A stretch of 64,000 nucleotides of DNA, taken from contig CAYQLT010000007.1 of assembly GCA_964418425.1 (NCBI GenBank), positions 1 through 64,000 on the forward strand. The letters are read 5' to 3'. Source of the DNA: CAYQLT01 sp964418425 (GTDB taxonomy: Bacteria; Bacillota; Limnochordia; Limnochordales; Geochordaceae). Positions 53,799 to 61,496 of the stretch are shown here, piece after piece. The notes beneath the pieces were generated by a model. That model was not told the DNA's origin, ran no database searches, and was given only the letters and a program-made list of their open reading frames with translations. The position numbers were made by a program, and so were the translations under genes. Each line of letters starts with the position of its first letter. The first letter of the stretch is position 1.

Positions 53799-53854
53799 CG
53801 GTATGGTGCCTTACAAGTCCCCCCGGGGGGAGGTGGCGGGCCATCTTCCGGCAG

Positions 53855-54967
53855 GTGGACGCCCTGGAGCTTTTGCTGGAGGCGTTGCCGCTCTTTCGGG
53901 GAGGGCTTACCGTGACCACCGCAAGCCGGGCGGCGGCGCTGCTTTACCAGAGACTGCAGCTGGACGCCGCGGCGGTGGTGGACACCGAGGTGGTTCTGGC
54001 CTTCGAAGGAGCCGGGGCCGATCACCACCGTCCCGGTGAGTCCATATCCACCGCGTTGACCCGCCGGGCCCTGGCGGAAGGCCGACCGGTGATGGCCACA
54101 GGCCCGGCGGCCATCGGCTGCAGCCGCGCCGACTGCCCCCTGGGAGCCGCCCTGGTGCTTCCCCTGCGGGTGCGCAACCGGGTGGTGGGAGCGCTCAAGC
54201 TGTACCGCCGCCGGCCGGGGCGCATCGGCGCCGCCCGGGTGCGGGCGGCCACTGCGGTGGCGCGCCTGTGCAGCCTCTACCTGGAGCTGGCCGAACTGGA
54301 TGCCCGTGCCGCCCGGGTGACGCAGGCGGAGCTGGAGGCGCTGCGGGCCCAGATCTCGCCCCATTTCCTGTTCAACACCCTCAACACCATCGCGGCCCTG
54401 ATCCGGACCCAGCCGCAGCGGGCCCACGAGCTGGTGATCCGGTTCGCCGAATTCTTCCGGGAAACCCTGGCCAGCCACGGCGAGCTGGCGACCCTGGAGG
54501 ATGAGCTTGCCTACGTGGAGCAGTACCTGGAGTTCGAGCGAGCCCGGCTTGGCTCGCGCCTGGCCGTCCACTTCGAGATCGACCCGCGCGCCCGGCGGGC
54601 GCTTTTGCCGGTGCTGGTCGTCCAGCCGCTGGTGGAGAACGCCATCAACCACGGCATCGAGCCCCGCAGCGAGCCCGGCTGGGTGCGGGTGACGGCTTCG
54701 GCGGAGGGGGACGGCTACCGGATTGTCGTGGAGGATAACGGCGTTGGGATACCCGAGGGGCGGCTTGACGGGATCCTGGAGCGGGGTTATGGAACCGGGC
54801 TCGGCATGGGACTGAGCAACGTGAACCAGCGTCTCAAGAGCCTGTTCGGACCGCAAAGCGCCTTGCGCGTCGCAAGCGCACCCGGACGGGGAACGACGGT
54901 CACCTTCTGGGTTCCCGCTCGGCGGGACGCCAGACAGGAGGGCGAGCCATGGGACTGCGAGCCCTGA
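53855..54967 (+). CDS. LytS-family sensor histidine kinase (GAF sensor)
   Basis: About 370 residues from GTG 53855; the true start is unsure because no good ribosome site lies in front of it. A GAF-like sensor (~1-145, ending VARLCSLYLELAEL) carries CSRADCPLGAALVLPL, whose cysteines might bind a ligand or cluster. The kinase has the LytS motif ISPHFLFNTLNTIAALIR (phospho-accepting histidine) and an ATPase with VENAINHGIEP, EDNGVGIPEG and GYGTGLGMGLSNV. No membrane helices, so cytosolic sensing. Overlaps its response regulator gene by 19 bp. Confidence 0.87.
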   Translation: MDALELLLEALPLFRGGLTVTTASRAAALLYQRLQLDAAAVVDTEVVLAFEGAGADHHRPGESISTALTRRALAEGRPVMATGPAAIGCSRADCPLGAALVLPLRVRNRVVGALKLYRRRPGRIGAARVRAATAVARLCSLYLELAELDARAARVTQAELEALRAQISPHFLFNTLNTIAALIRTQPQRAHELVIRFAEFFRETLASHGELATLEDELAYVEQYLEFERARLGSRLAVHFEIDPRARRALLPVLVVQPLVENAINHGIEPRSEPGWVRVTASAEGDGYRIVVEDNGVGIPEGRLDGILERGYGTGLGMGLSNVNQRLKSLFGPQSALRVASAPGRGTTVTFWVPARRDARQEGEPWDCEP

Positions 54968-55674
54968 TCGTGGACGATGAAGAGCCAGCCCGAGTGGAGC
55001 TGGTTCACCTGCTGCGCCGGGTGACCGACCTGGAGCAGGTGGACGAGGCAGCCACCGCGGTGGACGCTCTGGCCAGGCTGCAGGAGCGACGCTACGACCT
55101 GGTCTTCCTGGACATCCGGATGCCGGACCTGAGCGGGCTTAAGGCGATGGAAGTGATCAACCGTCTTCCGGAGCCCCCGCCCGTCATCTTCGTCACGGCC
55201 TACGACGAGTACGCGCTGGCCGCCTTTGAGGTGGCCGCACGGGACTACCTGCTCAAGCCGGTCTCGGAGGCCCGGCTGCGCCTGGCCGTGGACCGGGTGG
55301 TGGGGCGGCGTCATCTGGAGGAGTCGGCCGCGCGGGTGGCCCGGGACCGGCTTCCCGTGGAGCAGGATGGCCACACGAAGCTGGTGCGTATCGCCGACAT
55401 CCGGTTTGTGCACGTGCAGGGTCATACGGTGCACGTGCGCACCTTTGATGCGGAGTACCACAGCCGGGCCTCGCTGGTGGAGCTGTCCGAGCGGCTGGCG
55501 GCCCACGGCTTCATCCGGGTTCACCGTTCGTACCTGGTCAACCCCGAGCACGTCCTGGAGGTGCACCCCTTCTTTGCCGGCACCTACATCCTGCGCATGG
55601 ACGACAGGGGCAAGAGCGAGGTTCCGGTGAGCCGGGGTTGCGCCAGGATGGTGCGGGACCTGTTCGGCCTGTAA
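54949..55674 (+). CDS. LytTR-family response regulator
   Basis: 241 residues. The receiver domain has DDEEPARVEL and phospho-acceptor FLDIRMPDLSG, with K in YLLKPVSE. The C-terminal LytTR DNA-binding domain runs from IADIRFVHVQGHTVHV to HRSYLVNPEHVLEVHP. Partner of the LytS kinase gene upstream. LytTR regulators often control cell-wall, fermentation or transport genes; the target here is unknown, with the carbon operon downstream a candidate. Confidence 0.93.
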   Translation: MGLRALIVDDEEPARVELVHLLRRVTDLEQVDEAATAVDALARLQERRYDLVFLDIRMPDLSGLKAMEVINRLPEPPPVIFVTAYDEYALAAFEVAARDYLLKPVSEARLRLAVDRVVGRRHLEESAARVARDRLPVEQDGHTKLVRIADIRFVHVQGHTVHVRTFDAEYHSRASLVELSERLAAHGFIRVHRSYLVNPEHVLEVHPFFAGTYILRMDDRGKSEVPVSRGCARMVRDLFGL

Positions 55675-55739
55675 GCCGCGCGGGTGGGCTCCCGGGATCC
55701 GTTCACGCCGTCGGTTGACCGTTCGTGTCGTGCTTCTTG

Positions 55740-55872
55740 CACTTCAGGACAAATGTCTGGCCGGGGAGGAGCGCACCGGGTAGCCTGATGGGTGCCTGGT
55801 GCATCGGCCCGCCACAAAACAAGAATATTAGCCCAGACGTCAGAGTCCCCCTCTGGCGCATCCCCCGGGATC
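55740..55872 (+). ncRNA. Candidate structured RNA before a strong terminator
   Basis: The 425-bp space 55675-56099 has no gene. Its first part shows several nested complementary blocks: GTCTGG (near 55755) with CCAGAC (near 55833), GGCCG with CGGCC (near 55804), GCGCACC with GGTGC, and CAGAG/CTCTG just before the terminator. A possible -35 TTGACC lies at 55715-55720. It could be a riboswitch or attenuator for the operon downstream, a small RNA, or simply the GC-rich 3' end of the LytTR transcript. Confidence 0.3.
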
Positions 55873-55873
55873 T

Positions 55874-55909
55874 GCCGCATCGCCTCCCCCCAGGCGATGC
55901 GGCGTTTTT
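55874..55909 (+). terminator. Strong rho-independent terminator
   Basis: Perfect 12-bp stem GCCGCATCGCCT/AGGCGATGCGGC with a six-C loop, followed by GTTTTT. Works rightwards; it isolates the operon starting at 56100 from the LytTR unit. Confidence 0.92.
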
Positions 55910-55933
55910 ATGGACCACACGTCCGACATCGGC

Positions 55934-55953
55934 CGCCCTTTGAAAAAAGGGCG
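55934..55953. repeat. GAAA-capped inverted repeat
   Basis: CGCCCTTT, GAAA, AAAGGGCG: an 8-bp perfect stem closed by a stable GAAA tetraloop, 25 bp after the terminator and about 70 bp before the operon promoter. Purpose unknown. Confidence 0.5.
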
Positions 55954-56023
55954 ACGGGCCACCGGCTTTGGCAACTCAGGCTCCATTTGCGACGGTTCAG
56001 GACACAGTGGTCGATGGCGAGCC

Positions 56024-56051
56024 TTGTGGCCGATATGCTGGAGTGTAAACA
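56024..56051 (+). promoter_or_regulatory. Probable promoter of the aldolase-prk-rpe operon
   Basis: TTGTGG (56024-56029), 16-bp spacer, TAAACA (56046-56051), about 50 bp before the aldolase start. The match to consensus is moderate. Confidence 0.45.
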
Positions 56052-56099
56052 ATCGGCGGCCGTGGCCACGGCGGGCCTGCTGCGGTGGGAGGGAGCCTC

Positions 56100-57104
56100 A
56101 TGCACCAGCTGAGCATCGGAAAATTACGGGGGCTCATGCAGATTTCCGACGAGAGGGGAATTATCGCGGTAACGGCTCTGGACCACCGTGGCTCGCTCAA
56201 GGAGTCCCTTGAAATGGCCTTCGGGCGTCCGGTGGGTTACGACGACGTGGTGAGGGAAAAGCTTCGCATGGTGCGGGTGTTCGCGCCGCACTCCTCCGCC
56301 GTCCTGCTCGACCCCATATACGGCGCGGCGCAGGCGGTGGCCTGCGGGGCCGTTTCGGGACGCGTGGGGCTTTTGGTGGCGGTGGAGGAATCCGGGTATG
56401 AGGCGACAGAGGAAGGCCGGGTCACCAGGCTCGTTGAGGGATGGAGCGTGGCGAAGATCAAGCGGATGGGCGCCAGCGCCGTGAAGATGTTGCTGTACTA
56501 CCATCCCCAGAGCCCCACCGCACACCAGCAGGAACAGCTGGTCGCCCGGGTCGCCGAGGAGTGTCGCCAGCAGGACATCCCGTTCTTGCTGGAGCCCATG
56601 TCCTACCCGATCCAGGCCGGCCAGAAGAAATCCAGTCCCGAGTTCGCCCGGGAGAAGCCTCGCATCGTGCTGGAATCGGTTCGAAGGCTGGGGAGGCTTG
56701 GCGTCGACCTTCTCAAACTGGAGTTCCCCGACGATCCCCATTTTGAAAAGGACGAGGCGCGCATGCGGGAACATTGCCGGCAGCTCACCCGAGAGTCGCC
56801 GGTTCCCTGGGTCATCCTGAGTGCAGCAGAGACCTTCGAGGTCTTTCAGCGGCTGGTGGAGATCGCCTGCGAGGAAGGCGCCAGCGGGTTCATGGTCGGC
56901 CGGGCCATCTGGCAGGAGGCGATGCGGATGCCCGACGAGCGAGATCGGGATCGCTTTCTCAACACCATCGCCGTGAGCCGGCTGGAAATCCTTCGCGCGG
57001 TGGCCAACCGCCGGGGCCGGCCCTGGCATGAAGCCGCCCGGGGCCCGCAGGTGACGGAAGGCTGGCACACGCGCTACCCGGCGGCGGACCAGGCTGGAGA
57101 GTGA
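56100..57104 (+). CDS. LacD-type class I aldolase (tagatose/fructose 1,6-bisphosphate type)
   Basis: 334 residues. TIM-barrel aldolase with VTALDHRGSLKESL, AVLLDPIYGA, VKMLLYYHPQSP, FLLEPMSY and the Schiff-base lysine in DLLKLEFPDD, ending with VGRAIWQEAM. LacD cleaves tagatose 1,6-bisphosphate; related enzymes accept fructose 1,6- or sedoheptulose 1,7-bisphosphate. In this operon a Calvin-cycle aldolase role is plausible. ATG 56100 follows GGGAGGGAG. The stop overlaps prk by GTGA. Confidence 0.85.
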   Translation: MHQLSIGKLRGLMQISDERGIIAVTALDHRGSLKESLEMAFGRPVGYDDVVREKLRMVRVFAPHSSAVLLDPIYGAAQAVACGAVSGRVGLLVAVEESGYEATEEGRVTRLVEGWSVAKIKRMGASAVKMLLYYHPQSPTAHQQEQLVARVAEECRQQDIPFLLEPMSYPIQAGQKKSSPEFAREKPRIVLESVRRLGRLGVDLLKLEFPDDPHFEKDEARMREHCRQLTRESPVPWVILSAAETFEVFQRLVEIACEEGASGFMVGRAIWQEAMRMPDERDRDRFLNTIAVSRLEILRAVANRRGRPWHEAARGPQVTEGWHTRYPAADQAGE

Positions 57105-58111
57105 AGGAGGGCATCGAGATGCTGGATGGGGACGGGCGTCCTGTGCTTGTGGCCATAGGCGGCGACAGCGGCAGCGGCAAGACCACCATCGCCCGGGGGC
57201 TGTGCCACCTCTTCGGGCGGGAGAACGTGCTCAGCATCTGCCTGGATGACTACCACAAGCTGGATCGGCGCCAGCGCGAGCAGGCCGGGGTGACGGCGCT
57301 CAACCCGGTGGCCAACGACATCGCGTTGATGGAGGAGCACATCTGGGCTCTTCGAGACGGGCGCCCCGTACGCAAGCCCGTCTACGACCACTCCACCGGC
57401 ACCTTCGGCATGCCGCAGGTCGTGGAGCCCAAGCCCTGGATCGTGGTTCGAGGGCTCTTCCCGCTCTTCTCGCTGCGGTTGCGCCAGGCTTTTGACGTAC
57501 GGGTATGGCTGGACCCTGAAGACGAACTGAAATACCACTGGAAAGTGCAACGGGACGTCGCACAGCGGGGCTACACCCTGGAGCAGGTGATCCGCCACAT
57601 CGTGGAACGCCAGGACGACTTGCGCCGCTACATTCTTCCCCAGCGAGAGCATGCGGACATGGTGGTTCGGTTCTACACCCCTCCGGGGTACTTCCACGCC
57701 ATCAAGGAAGGCCGAACCAACGGTTCGTTACCCCAGTTGCCTGTGAGGGTGAGTCTCAAACCGACCGCCCCGGCCCCGGGGGTAGCCGAGATGGTGGCGG
57801 AGCCGGCCACGCACCTGGAGAGGGAGGGGGCCGACGGATGGGTGGTGCTGGAGATCGACGGCGCCATCCCCATCGAACAGGCCGAGAAAGCGCAGAGTCG
57901 CCTGCTCAGCCTGCTGAGCCCGGCCGACGGGCCATCGGAAGAGCTGGGAGTTTTCCTGGCCAACGGCCGGGAAGCCCGGCGCAGCTGGACGCTTACCCTG
58001 GCTCAGCTCATCATCGCCTGCCAGATGGCGGCCGTGCGGGACGGCCTGCAGCGCGCGGCGCTGCAGCCGACCGGCCGCCGAAGCCGGGGCGGCGTCGGCG
58101 CGCAGGAGTGA
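57101..58111 (+). CDS. prk: Phosphoribulokinase
   Basis: 336 residues. P-loop kinase that makes ribulose 1,5-bisphosphate, the CO2 acceptor of RuBisCO. Walker A GGDSGSGKTTIARGL (~20-34), CLDDYHKLDR, TALNPVANDIALMEEHI, PVYDHSTGTF, VVRGLFPLFS (a Walker-B-like strand) and WKVQRDVAQRGYTLEQV. Length and the last motif match the longer cyanobacterial-type enzyme. Other uridine-kinase-like proteins are similar, but the DHSTGTF loop and the rpe neighbour favour PRK. GTG 57101 is coupled to the aldolase gene. Confidence 0.88.
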   Translation: MKEGIEMLDGDGRPVLVAIGGDSGSGKTTIARGLCHLFGRENVLSICLDDYHKLDRRQREQAGVTALNPVANDIALMEEHIWALRDGRPVRKPVYDHSTGTFGMPQVVEPKPWIVVRGLFPLFSLRLRQAFDVRVWLDPEDELKYHWKVQRDVAQRGYTLEQVIRHIVERQDDLRRYILPQREHADMVVRFYTPPGYFHAIKEGRTNGSLPQLPVRVSLKPTAPAPGVAEMVAEPATHLEREGADGWVVLEIDGAIPIEQAEKAQSRLLSLLSPADGPSEELGVFLANGREARRSWTLTLAQLIIACQMAAVRDGLQRAALQPTGRRSRGGVGAQE

Positions 58112-58169
58112 GGCGAGTGCGCGGGGCCGTCGGGCGGGGGCAAAGCGCCCCTGGCGGGGGTGGAGCCCC

Positions 58170-58850
58170 ATGAAGCTCTTCGCCTCCCTGCTCAGCGCGG
58201 ACTTTGGTTGCCTGGCCGAGCAGGTGGCCCAGCTGGAGGCCAGCGGGGTCATCGACGGGCTGCATCTGGACGTGATGGACGGCTGTTTCGTCCCCAACCT
58301 GGCGATGGGCCCCCAGGTGCTGCGGGCCCTGCGGCCGCGCACCCGGCTTCCCATGGAGGCGCACCTCATGGTTCACGAGCCCGCGAGGGTGCTGGGGCAC
58401 TTCCTGGAGGCGGATCGGGTCATCGTTCACGTGGAGGCCTGCTCGCAACTGCACCGGGAACTGGAGACCATCCGCCGGGCCGGCTGCGCGGCGGGGGTGG
58501 CTCTCAACCCTGCCACGCCCATCGAGTCCGTGGAGTGGGTGTTGGACCAGGTCGACACGGTTCTCTTGATGGGCGTCGACCCGGGATTCGGCGGCCAGCC
58601 GTTCATCCCCTCCGTGCTGGGGAAGATCCGCCGCCTGCGGCGGCTTGTGGAGCGGCGCCGCTGCGCGGTCTCCATCTCCATCGACGGCGGCGTCAAGGCC
58701 GACAACGCAGGCGCCATCCTGGCTGCGGGCGCCGATGTCCTTGCCGTTGGCTCGGCTCTCTATGACCCGCCCGGGATCGCGGCGAGCTGTCTGCGGCTGG
58801 CCCGCGCGGCCGGGCGGTTGGGCGAGCAGGCGCCGGTCGGGGGGCGCTGA
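58170..58850 (+). CDS. rpe: Ribulose-phosphate 3-epimerase
   Basis: 226 residues. TIM-barrel metalloenzyme interconverting ribulose 5-phosphate and xylulose 5-phosphate. Visible: FASLLSADFGCLAEQV, LHLDVMDGCFVPNLAMGP (metal ligands H, D), EAHLMVHEP, LLMGVDPGFGGQPFIP and SIDGGVKADNA with the second aspartate. It supplies ribulose 5-phosphate to PRK. Its TGA lies 1 bp before the next GTG. Confidence 0.95.
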   Translation: MKLFASLLSADFGCLAEQVAQLEASGVIDGLHLDVMDGCFVPNLAMGPQVLRALRPRTRLPMEAHLMVHEPARVLGHFLEADRVIVHVEACSQLHRELETIRRAGCAAGVALNPATPIESVEWVLDQVDTVLLMGVDPGFGGQPFIPSVLGKIRRLRRLVERRRCAVSISIDGGVKADNAGAILAAGADVLAVGSALYDPPGIAASCLRLARAAGRLGEQAPVGGR

Positions 58851-58851
58851 C

Positions 58852-60201
58852 GTGGGGCTCGCCCTGCTTGCCGGGCCCAGGCCGCCAGCAGCGGAAGCGG
58901 CGCCCGTCGCCTGGCTCTTGGCCGAGGTGCCCGCGGACCAGCGCTTCGCCGGCTTGCGCCGCGCCCTGGCCATGAGCCCCGAGGCGGTGATGGCCGAGGT
59001 GGAGGCGGCGCACCTGTGCGGGCGCGGGGGCGCAGGCTTCCCGACGGCGGTCAAGTGGCGCACTGCCGCGGCGGGTCCTGCGCCCCGCTTTGTGGTGGTC
59101 AACGGCGGCGAGCACGAGCCGGGAAGCTTCAAGGACCGGCTGCTGATGGAGCGCCATGCCCATCGGGTCGTGGAGGGGGCGCTCATCGCCGCGCACGCCG
59201 TGGGTGCAGCCGGCCTTTTCTTCTACGTCAACGGCACCTTCCCGCAGGCGGCAGCCGCCCTTCAAGAGGCGGTGGCGCACGCCCGGGCCGAGGGGTTGCT
59301 GGGGGAGCTGGCCGTGCGAACGGTGGAGGCGCCCTCGGTGTACGTGGCCGGCGAGGAGACCGCGGCCCTGGAGGTCATCGAAGGGCGCCCGCCGAAGCCG
59401 CGCCGCAAGCCCCCCTATCCAGCCCGGGCCGGGCTTTGGGGCTGCCCCACGGTGGTGAACAACGTCGAGACCCTGGCGCAGGCGGCGGTGGTGCTGCGCC
59501 TGGGGGCCGAGCGCGTCCGGCGCCTCGGAACCCCCGACAGCCCCGGGACCCTCCTCGTCAGCGTCACCGGGTGGGTGAATCGGCCTGGGGTGTACGAGGT
59601 CCCGTTTGGCACGCCGCTGCGGGAGGTCATCGAGGGCATGGCCGGGGGAGTGTGGGGCGGCCGTCGGCTCAAGGCGGTGCAGCCTGGCGGCCCCTCCAGC
59701 GCGTTTTTGGGCCCGGCGGCTTTGGATACCCCGCTTGAGCCGGCGGCGCTGAAGCTCGCGGGGAGCCGGCTGGGTTGCGGGGCCATTCGGGTGGTGGCGC
59801 AGGGGGTTTGCATGGCCGAAGAACTGCTTCGCATCGCGGCCTTTTTCGCGGGCGAGTCCTGCGGGCAGTGCGGCCCCTGCGTGCAGGGAACCCGCAGGAT
59901 GGAACAGCTGCTACAGTCGCTGCGCCTGGGCATCCGGGGCACCGGCGCGCTCGACCTCCTGGGCCGTCTGGGAACCCGCCTTCCGGGGAAGGGGATCTGC
60001 GGTCTGGTGTCGGGCGCGGCGGCTCCGGTGGCCAGCGCTCTGGCCCTGTTTCCCGCAGACTTCGAACACCATGCGCGCTACGGCGTCTGCCCGCAGCTGG
60101 GCCCCCTGCCGCGCCGGGGAGATCGGGGCCGGCTGTGGCAACCGGCCGGTCCGGGGCCGACCTGGCGCCGCCTGCGGGGAAGGCGGCGCGGCCGGCTCTG
60201 A
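58852..60201 (+). CDS. NuoF-like NADH-binding diaphorase subunit
   Basis: 449 residues. FMN/NADH domain: CGRGGAGFPTAVKWRTA, VNGGEHEPGSFKDRLLM, YVAGEETAALEVIEG, CPTVVNNVETL. SLBB-like segment: VTGWVNRPGVYEVPFG. [4Fe-4S] ligands: ESCGQCGPCVQGTRRM and GICGL. Such subunits pass electrons between NAD(H) and a partner (complex I, HoxF hydrogenase or formate dehydrogenase). NuoE and NuoG partners are absent from the operon. The nearby formate dehydrogenase may be the partner, but that enzyme is Tat-exported, so another protein may be needed. The arginine-rich last 30 residues are unusual. Start GTG 58852. Confidence 0.88.
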   Translation: MGLALLAGPRPPAAEAAPVAWLLAEVPADQRFAGLRRALAMSPEAVMAEVEAAHLCGRGGAGFPTAVKWRTAAAGPAPRFVVVNGGEHEPGSFKDRLLMERHAHRVVEGALIAAHAVGAAGLFFYVNGTFPQAAAALQEAVAHARAEGLLGELAVRTVEAPSVYVAGEETAALEVIEGRPPKPRRKPPYPARAGLWGCPTVVNNVETLAQAAVVLRLGAERVRRLGTPDSPGTLLVSVTGWVNRPGVYEVPFGTPLREVIEGMAGGVWGGRRLKAVQPGGPSSAFLGPAALDTPLEPAALKLAGSRLGCGAIRVVAQGVCMAEELLRIAAFFAGESCGQCGPCVQGTRRMEQLLQSLRLGIRGTGALDLLGRLGTRLPGKGICGLVSGAAAPVASALALFPADFEHHARYGVCPQLGPLPRRGDRGRLWQPAGPGPTWRRLRGRRRGRL

Positions 60202-60279
60202 GCGTTTGAGCCCAAAGTCCGCGAGAGCGAAGTGCCCCGCCCGGCCGGGCGGGAAAAGGCGGGAGGATGGGAAGGGGCG

Positions 60280-61284
60280 GTGTCGACGTTGGCGCGACCT
60301 CTGGATCGCAACCTCGCGCTGGAGCTGGTGCGGGCTACCGAGGCCGCAGCCATGGCAGCGGCCCGATGGATGGGACGGGGCGACAAACAGGCCGTGGACC
60401 AGGCGGCGGTGGACGCGATGCGAAACGTCCTGCAGACCGTGGACATGGACGGAGTGGTGGTCATCGGGGAAGGGGAGAAAGACCAGGCCCCCATGCTGTA
60501 CATCGGGGAGCGCATCGGCAACGGGTCGCCGCCGCCGGTGGACGTGGCCGTCGATCCCGTGGACGGAACGGGGCTGACGGCCAACGGGCTTCCCGGGGCC
60601 ATATCGGTCGTGGCCCTGGCGGAGCGCGGAAGCCTCTTCGTCACCCGACTGGCCTACATGGAGAAGATCGTGGTGGGGCCGAGGGCCCGGGGCGCCATCC
60701 ACCTGGATGCCCCGGTGGCGGAGAACCTGGAGGCGGTGGCGCTGGCGCTGGACCGGGAGGTGCGGGATCTCACCGTCGTGATGCTCAACCGGCCGCGAAA
60801 CGCTCCTCTCATCGAGGAGGTCCGCGCCGCGGGGGCCCGCATCCGGCTGATCCAGGACGGCGATGTGGCCGCGGGCATTCTGGCGGCCATGGAGGATTCC
60901 AGCGGCGTCGACCTCCTGATGGGCATCGGAGGGGCGCCCGAGGGGGTCGTGACCGCCTGTGCGGTGAAGTGCCTGGGAGGGGACATCCAGGGCCGGCTAT
61001 GGGCCAAAGATGAGCGAGATCGGGCGCAGGCGGAGCAGGAGGGGATCGATCTGGATCGGGTCCTCACGCTGGATGACCTTTGCTCGGGTGAAAACGTGTT
61101 CGTGGCGGCCACCGGGGTGACCGACGGGGAACTGCTGGATGGCGTGCGCTACTTCAGCAACGGGGCCATTACCCAATCCCTGGTGATGCGCTCGGCATCG
61201 GGAACCGTCCGATGGATCGACGCGCGACACGATTTCACGCGCCTGCGCAAGCTGGCCGGCAGCCGCTACGAAGGGCCGTCCTGA
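60280..61284 (+). CDS. glpX: Class II fructose-1,6-bisphosphatase (GlpX)
   Basis: 334 residues. Li+-sensitive phosphatase for fructose 1,6-bisphosphate; in cyanobacteria and others it also handles sedoheptulose 1,7-bisphosphate. Motifs: VVVIGEGEKDQAPMLYIGE (metal glutamate), VDVAVDPVDGTGLTANG (DPxDGT), and VDLLMGIGGAPEGVVTACAVK. GTG 60280 with AAGGGGCG upstream. Last gene of the operon; completes a Calvin/gluconeogenic set with the aldolase, prk and rpe. Confidence 0.94.
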   Translation: MSTLARPLDRNLALELVRATEAAAMAAARWMGRGDKQAVDQAAVDAMRNVLQTVDMDGVVVIGEGEKDQAPMLYIGERIGNGSPPPVDVAVDPVDGTGLTANGLPGAISVVALAERGSLFVTRLAYMEKIVVGPRARGAIHLDAPVAENLEAVALALDREVRDLTVVMLNRPRNAPLIEEVRAAGARIRLIQDGDVAAGILAAMEDSSGVDLLMGIGGAPEGVVTACAVKCLGGDIQGRLWAKDERDRAQAEQEGIDLDRVLTLDDLCSGENVFVAATGVTDGELLDGVRYFSNGAITQSLVMRSASGTVRWIDARHDFTRLRKLAGSRYEGPS

Positions 61285-61389
61285 GATAGGGACAGGGCGC
61301 CTGGGGGCGACCTGAGGCGTGCGGGGGACCACGGACGGGGCCGTCGCGCCTTTCCCGGCGCAAGCGCCCCATCCCCCGTAAGGAGGGTA

Positions 61390-61418
61390 TTGACGCTGCA
61401 AATTGTAACCGTTTAAAT
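61390..61418 (+). promoter_or_regulatory. Promoter of the formate dehydrogenase gene
   Basis: TTGACG (61390-61395), 17-bp spacer, TTAAAT (61413-61418), in an AT-rich patch unusual for this genome and about 80 bp before the start codon. Confidence 0.65.
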
Positions 61419-61496
61419 TAGCAGCCAGCACCTTGTGCGGTAGGCTGAAAACAGCCGGGCCGGGGGATGGCAAGAGTTGGGAGGAGGGATGCGCGG

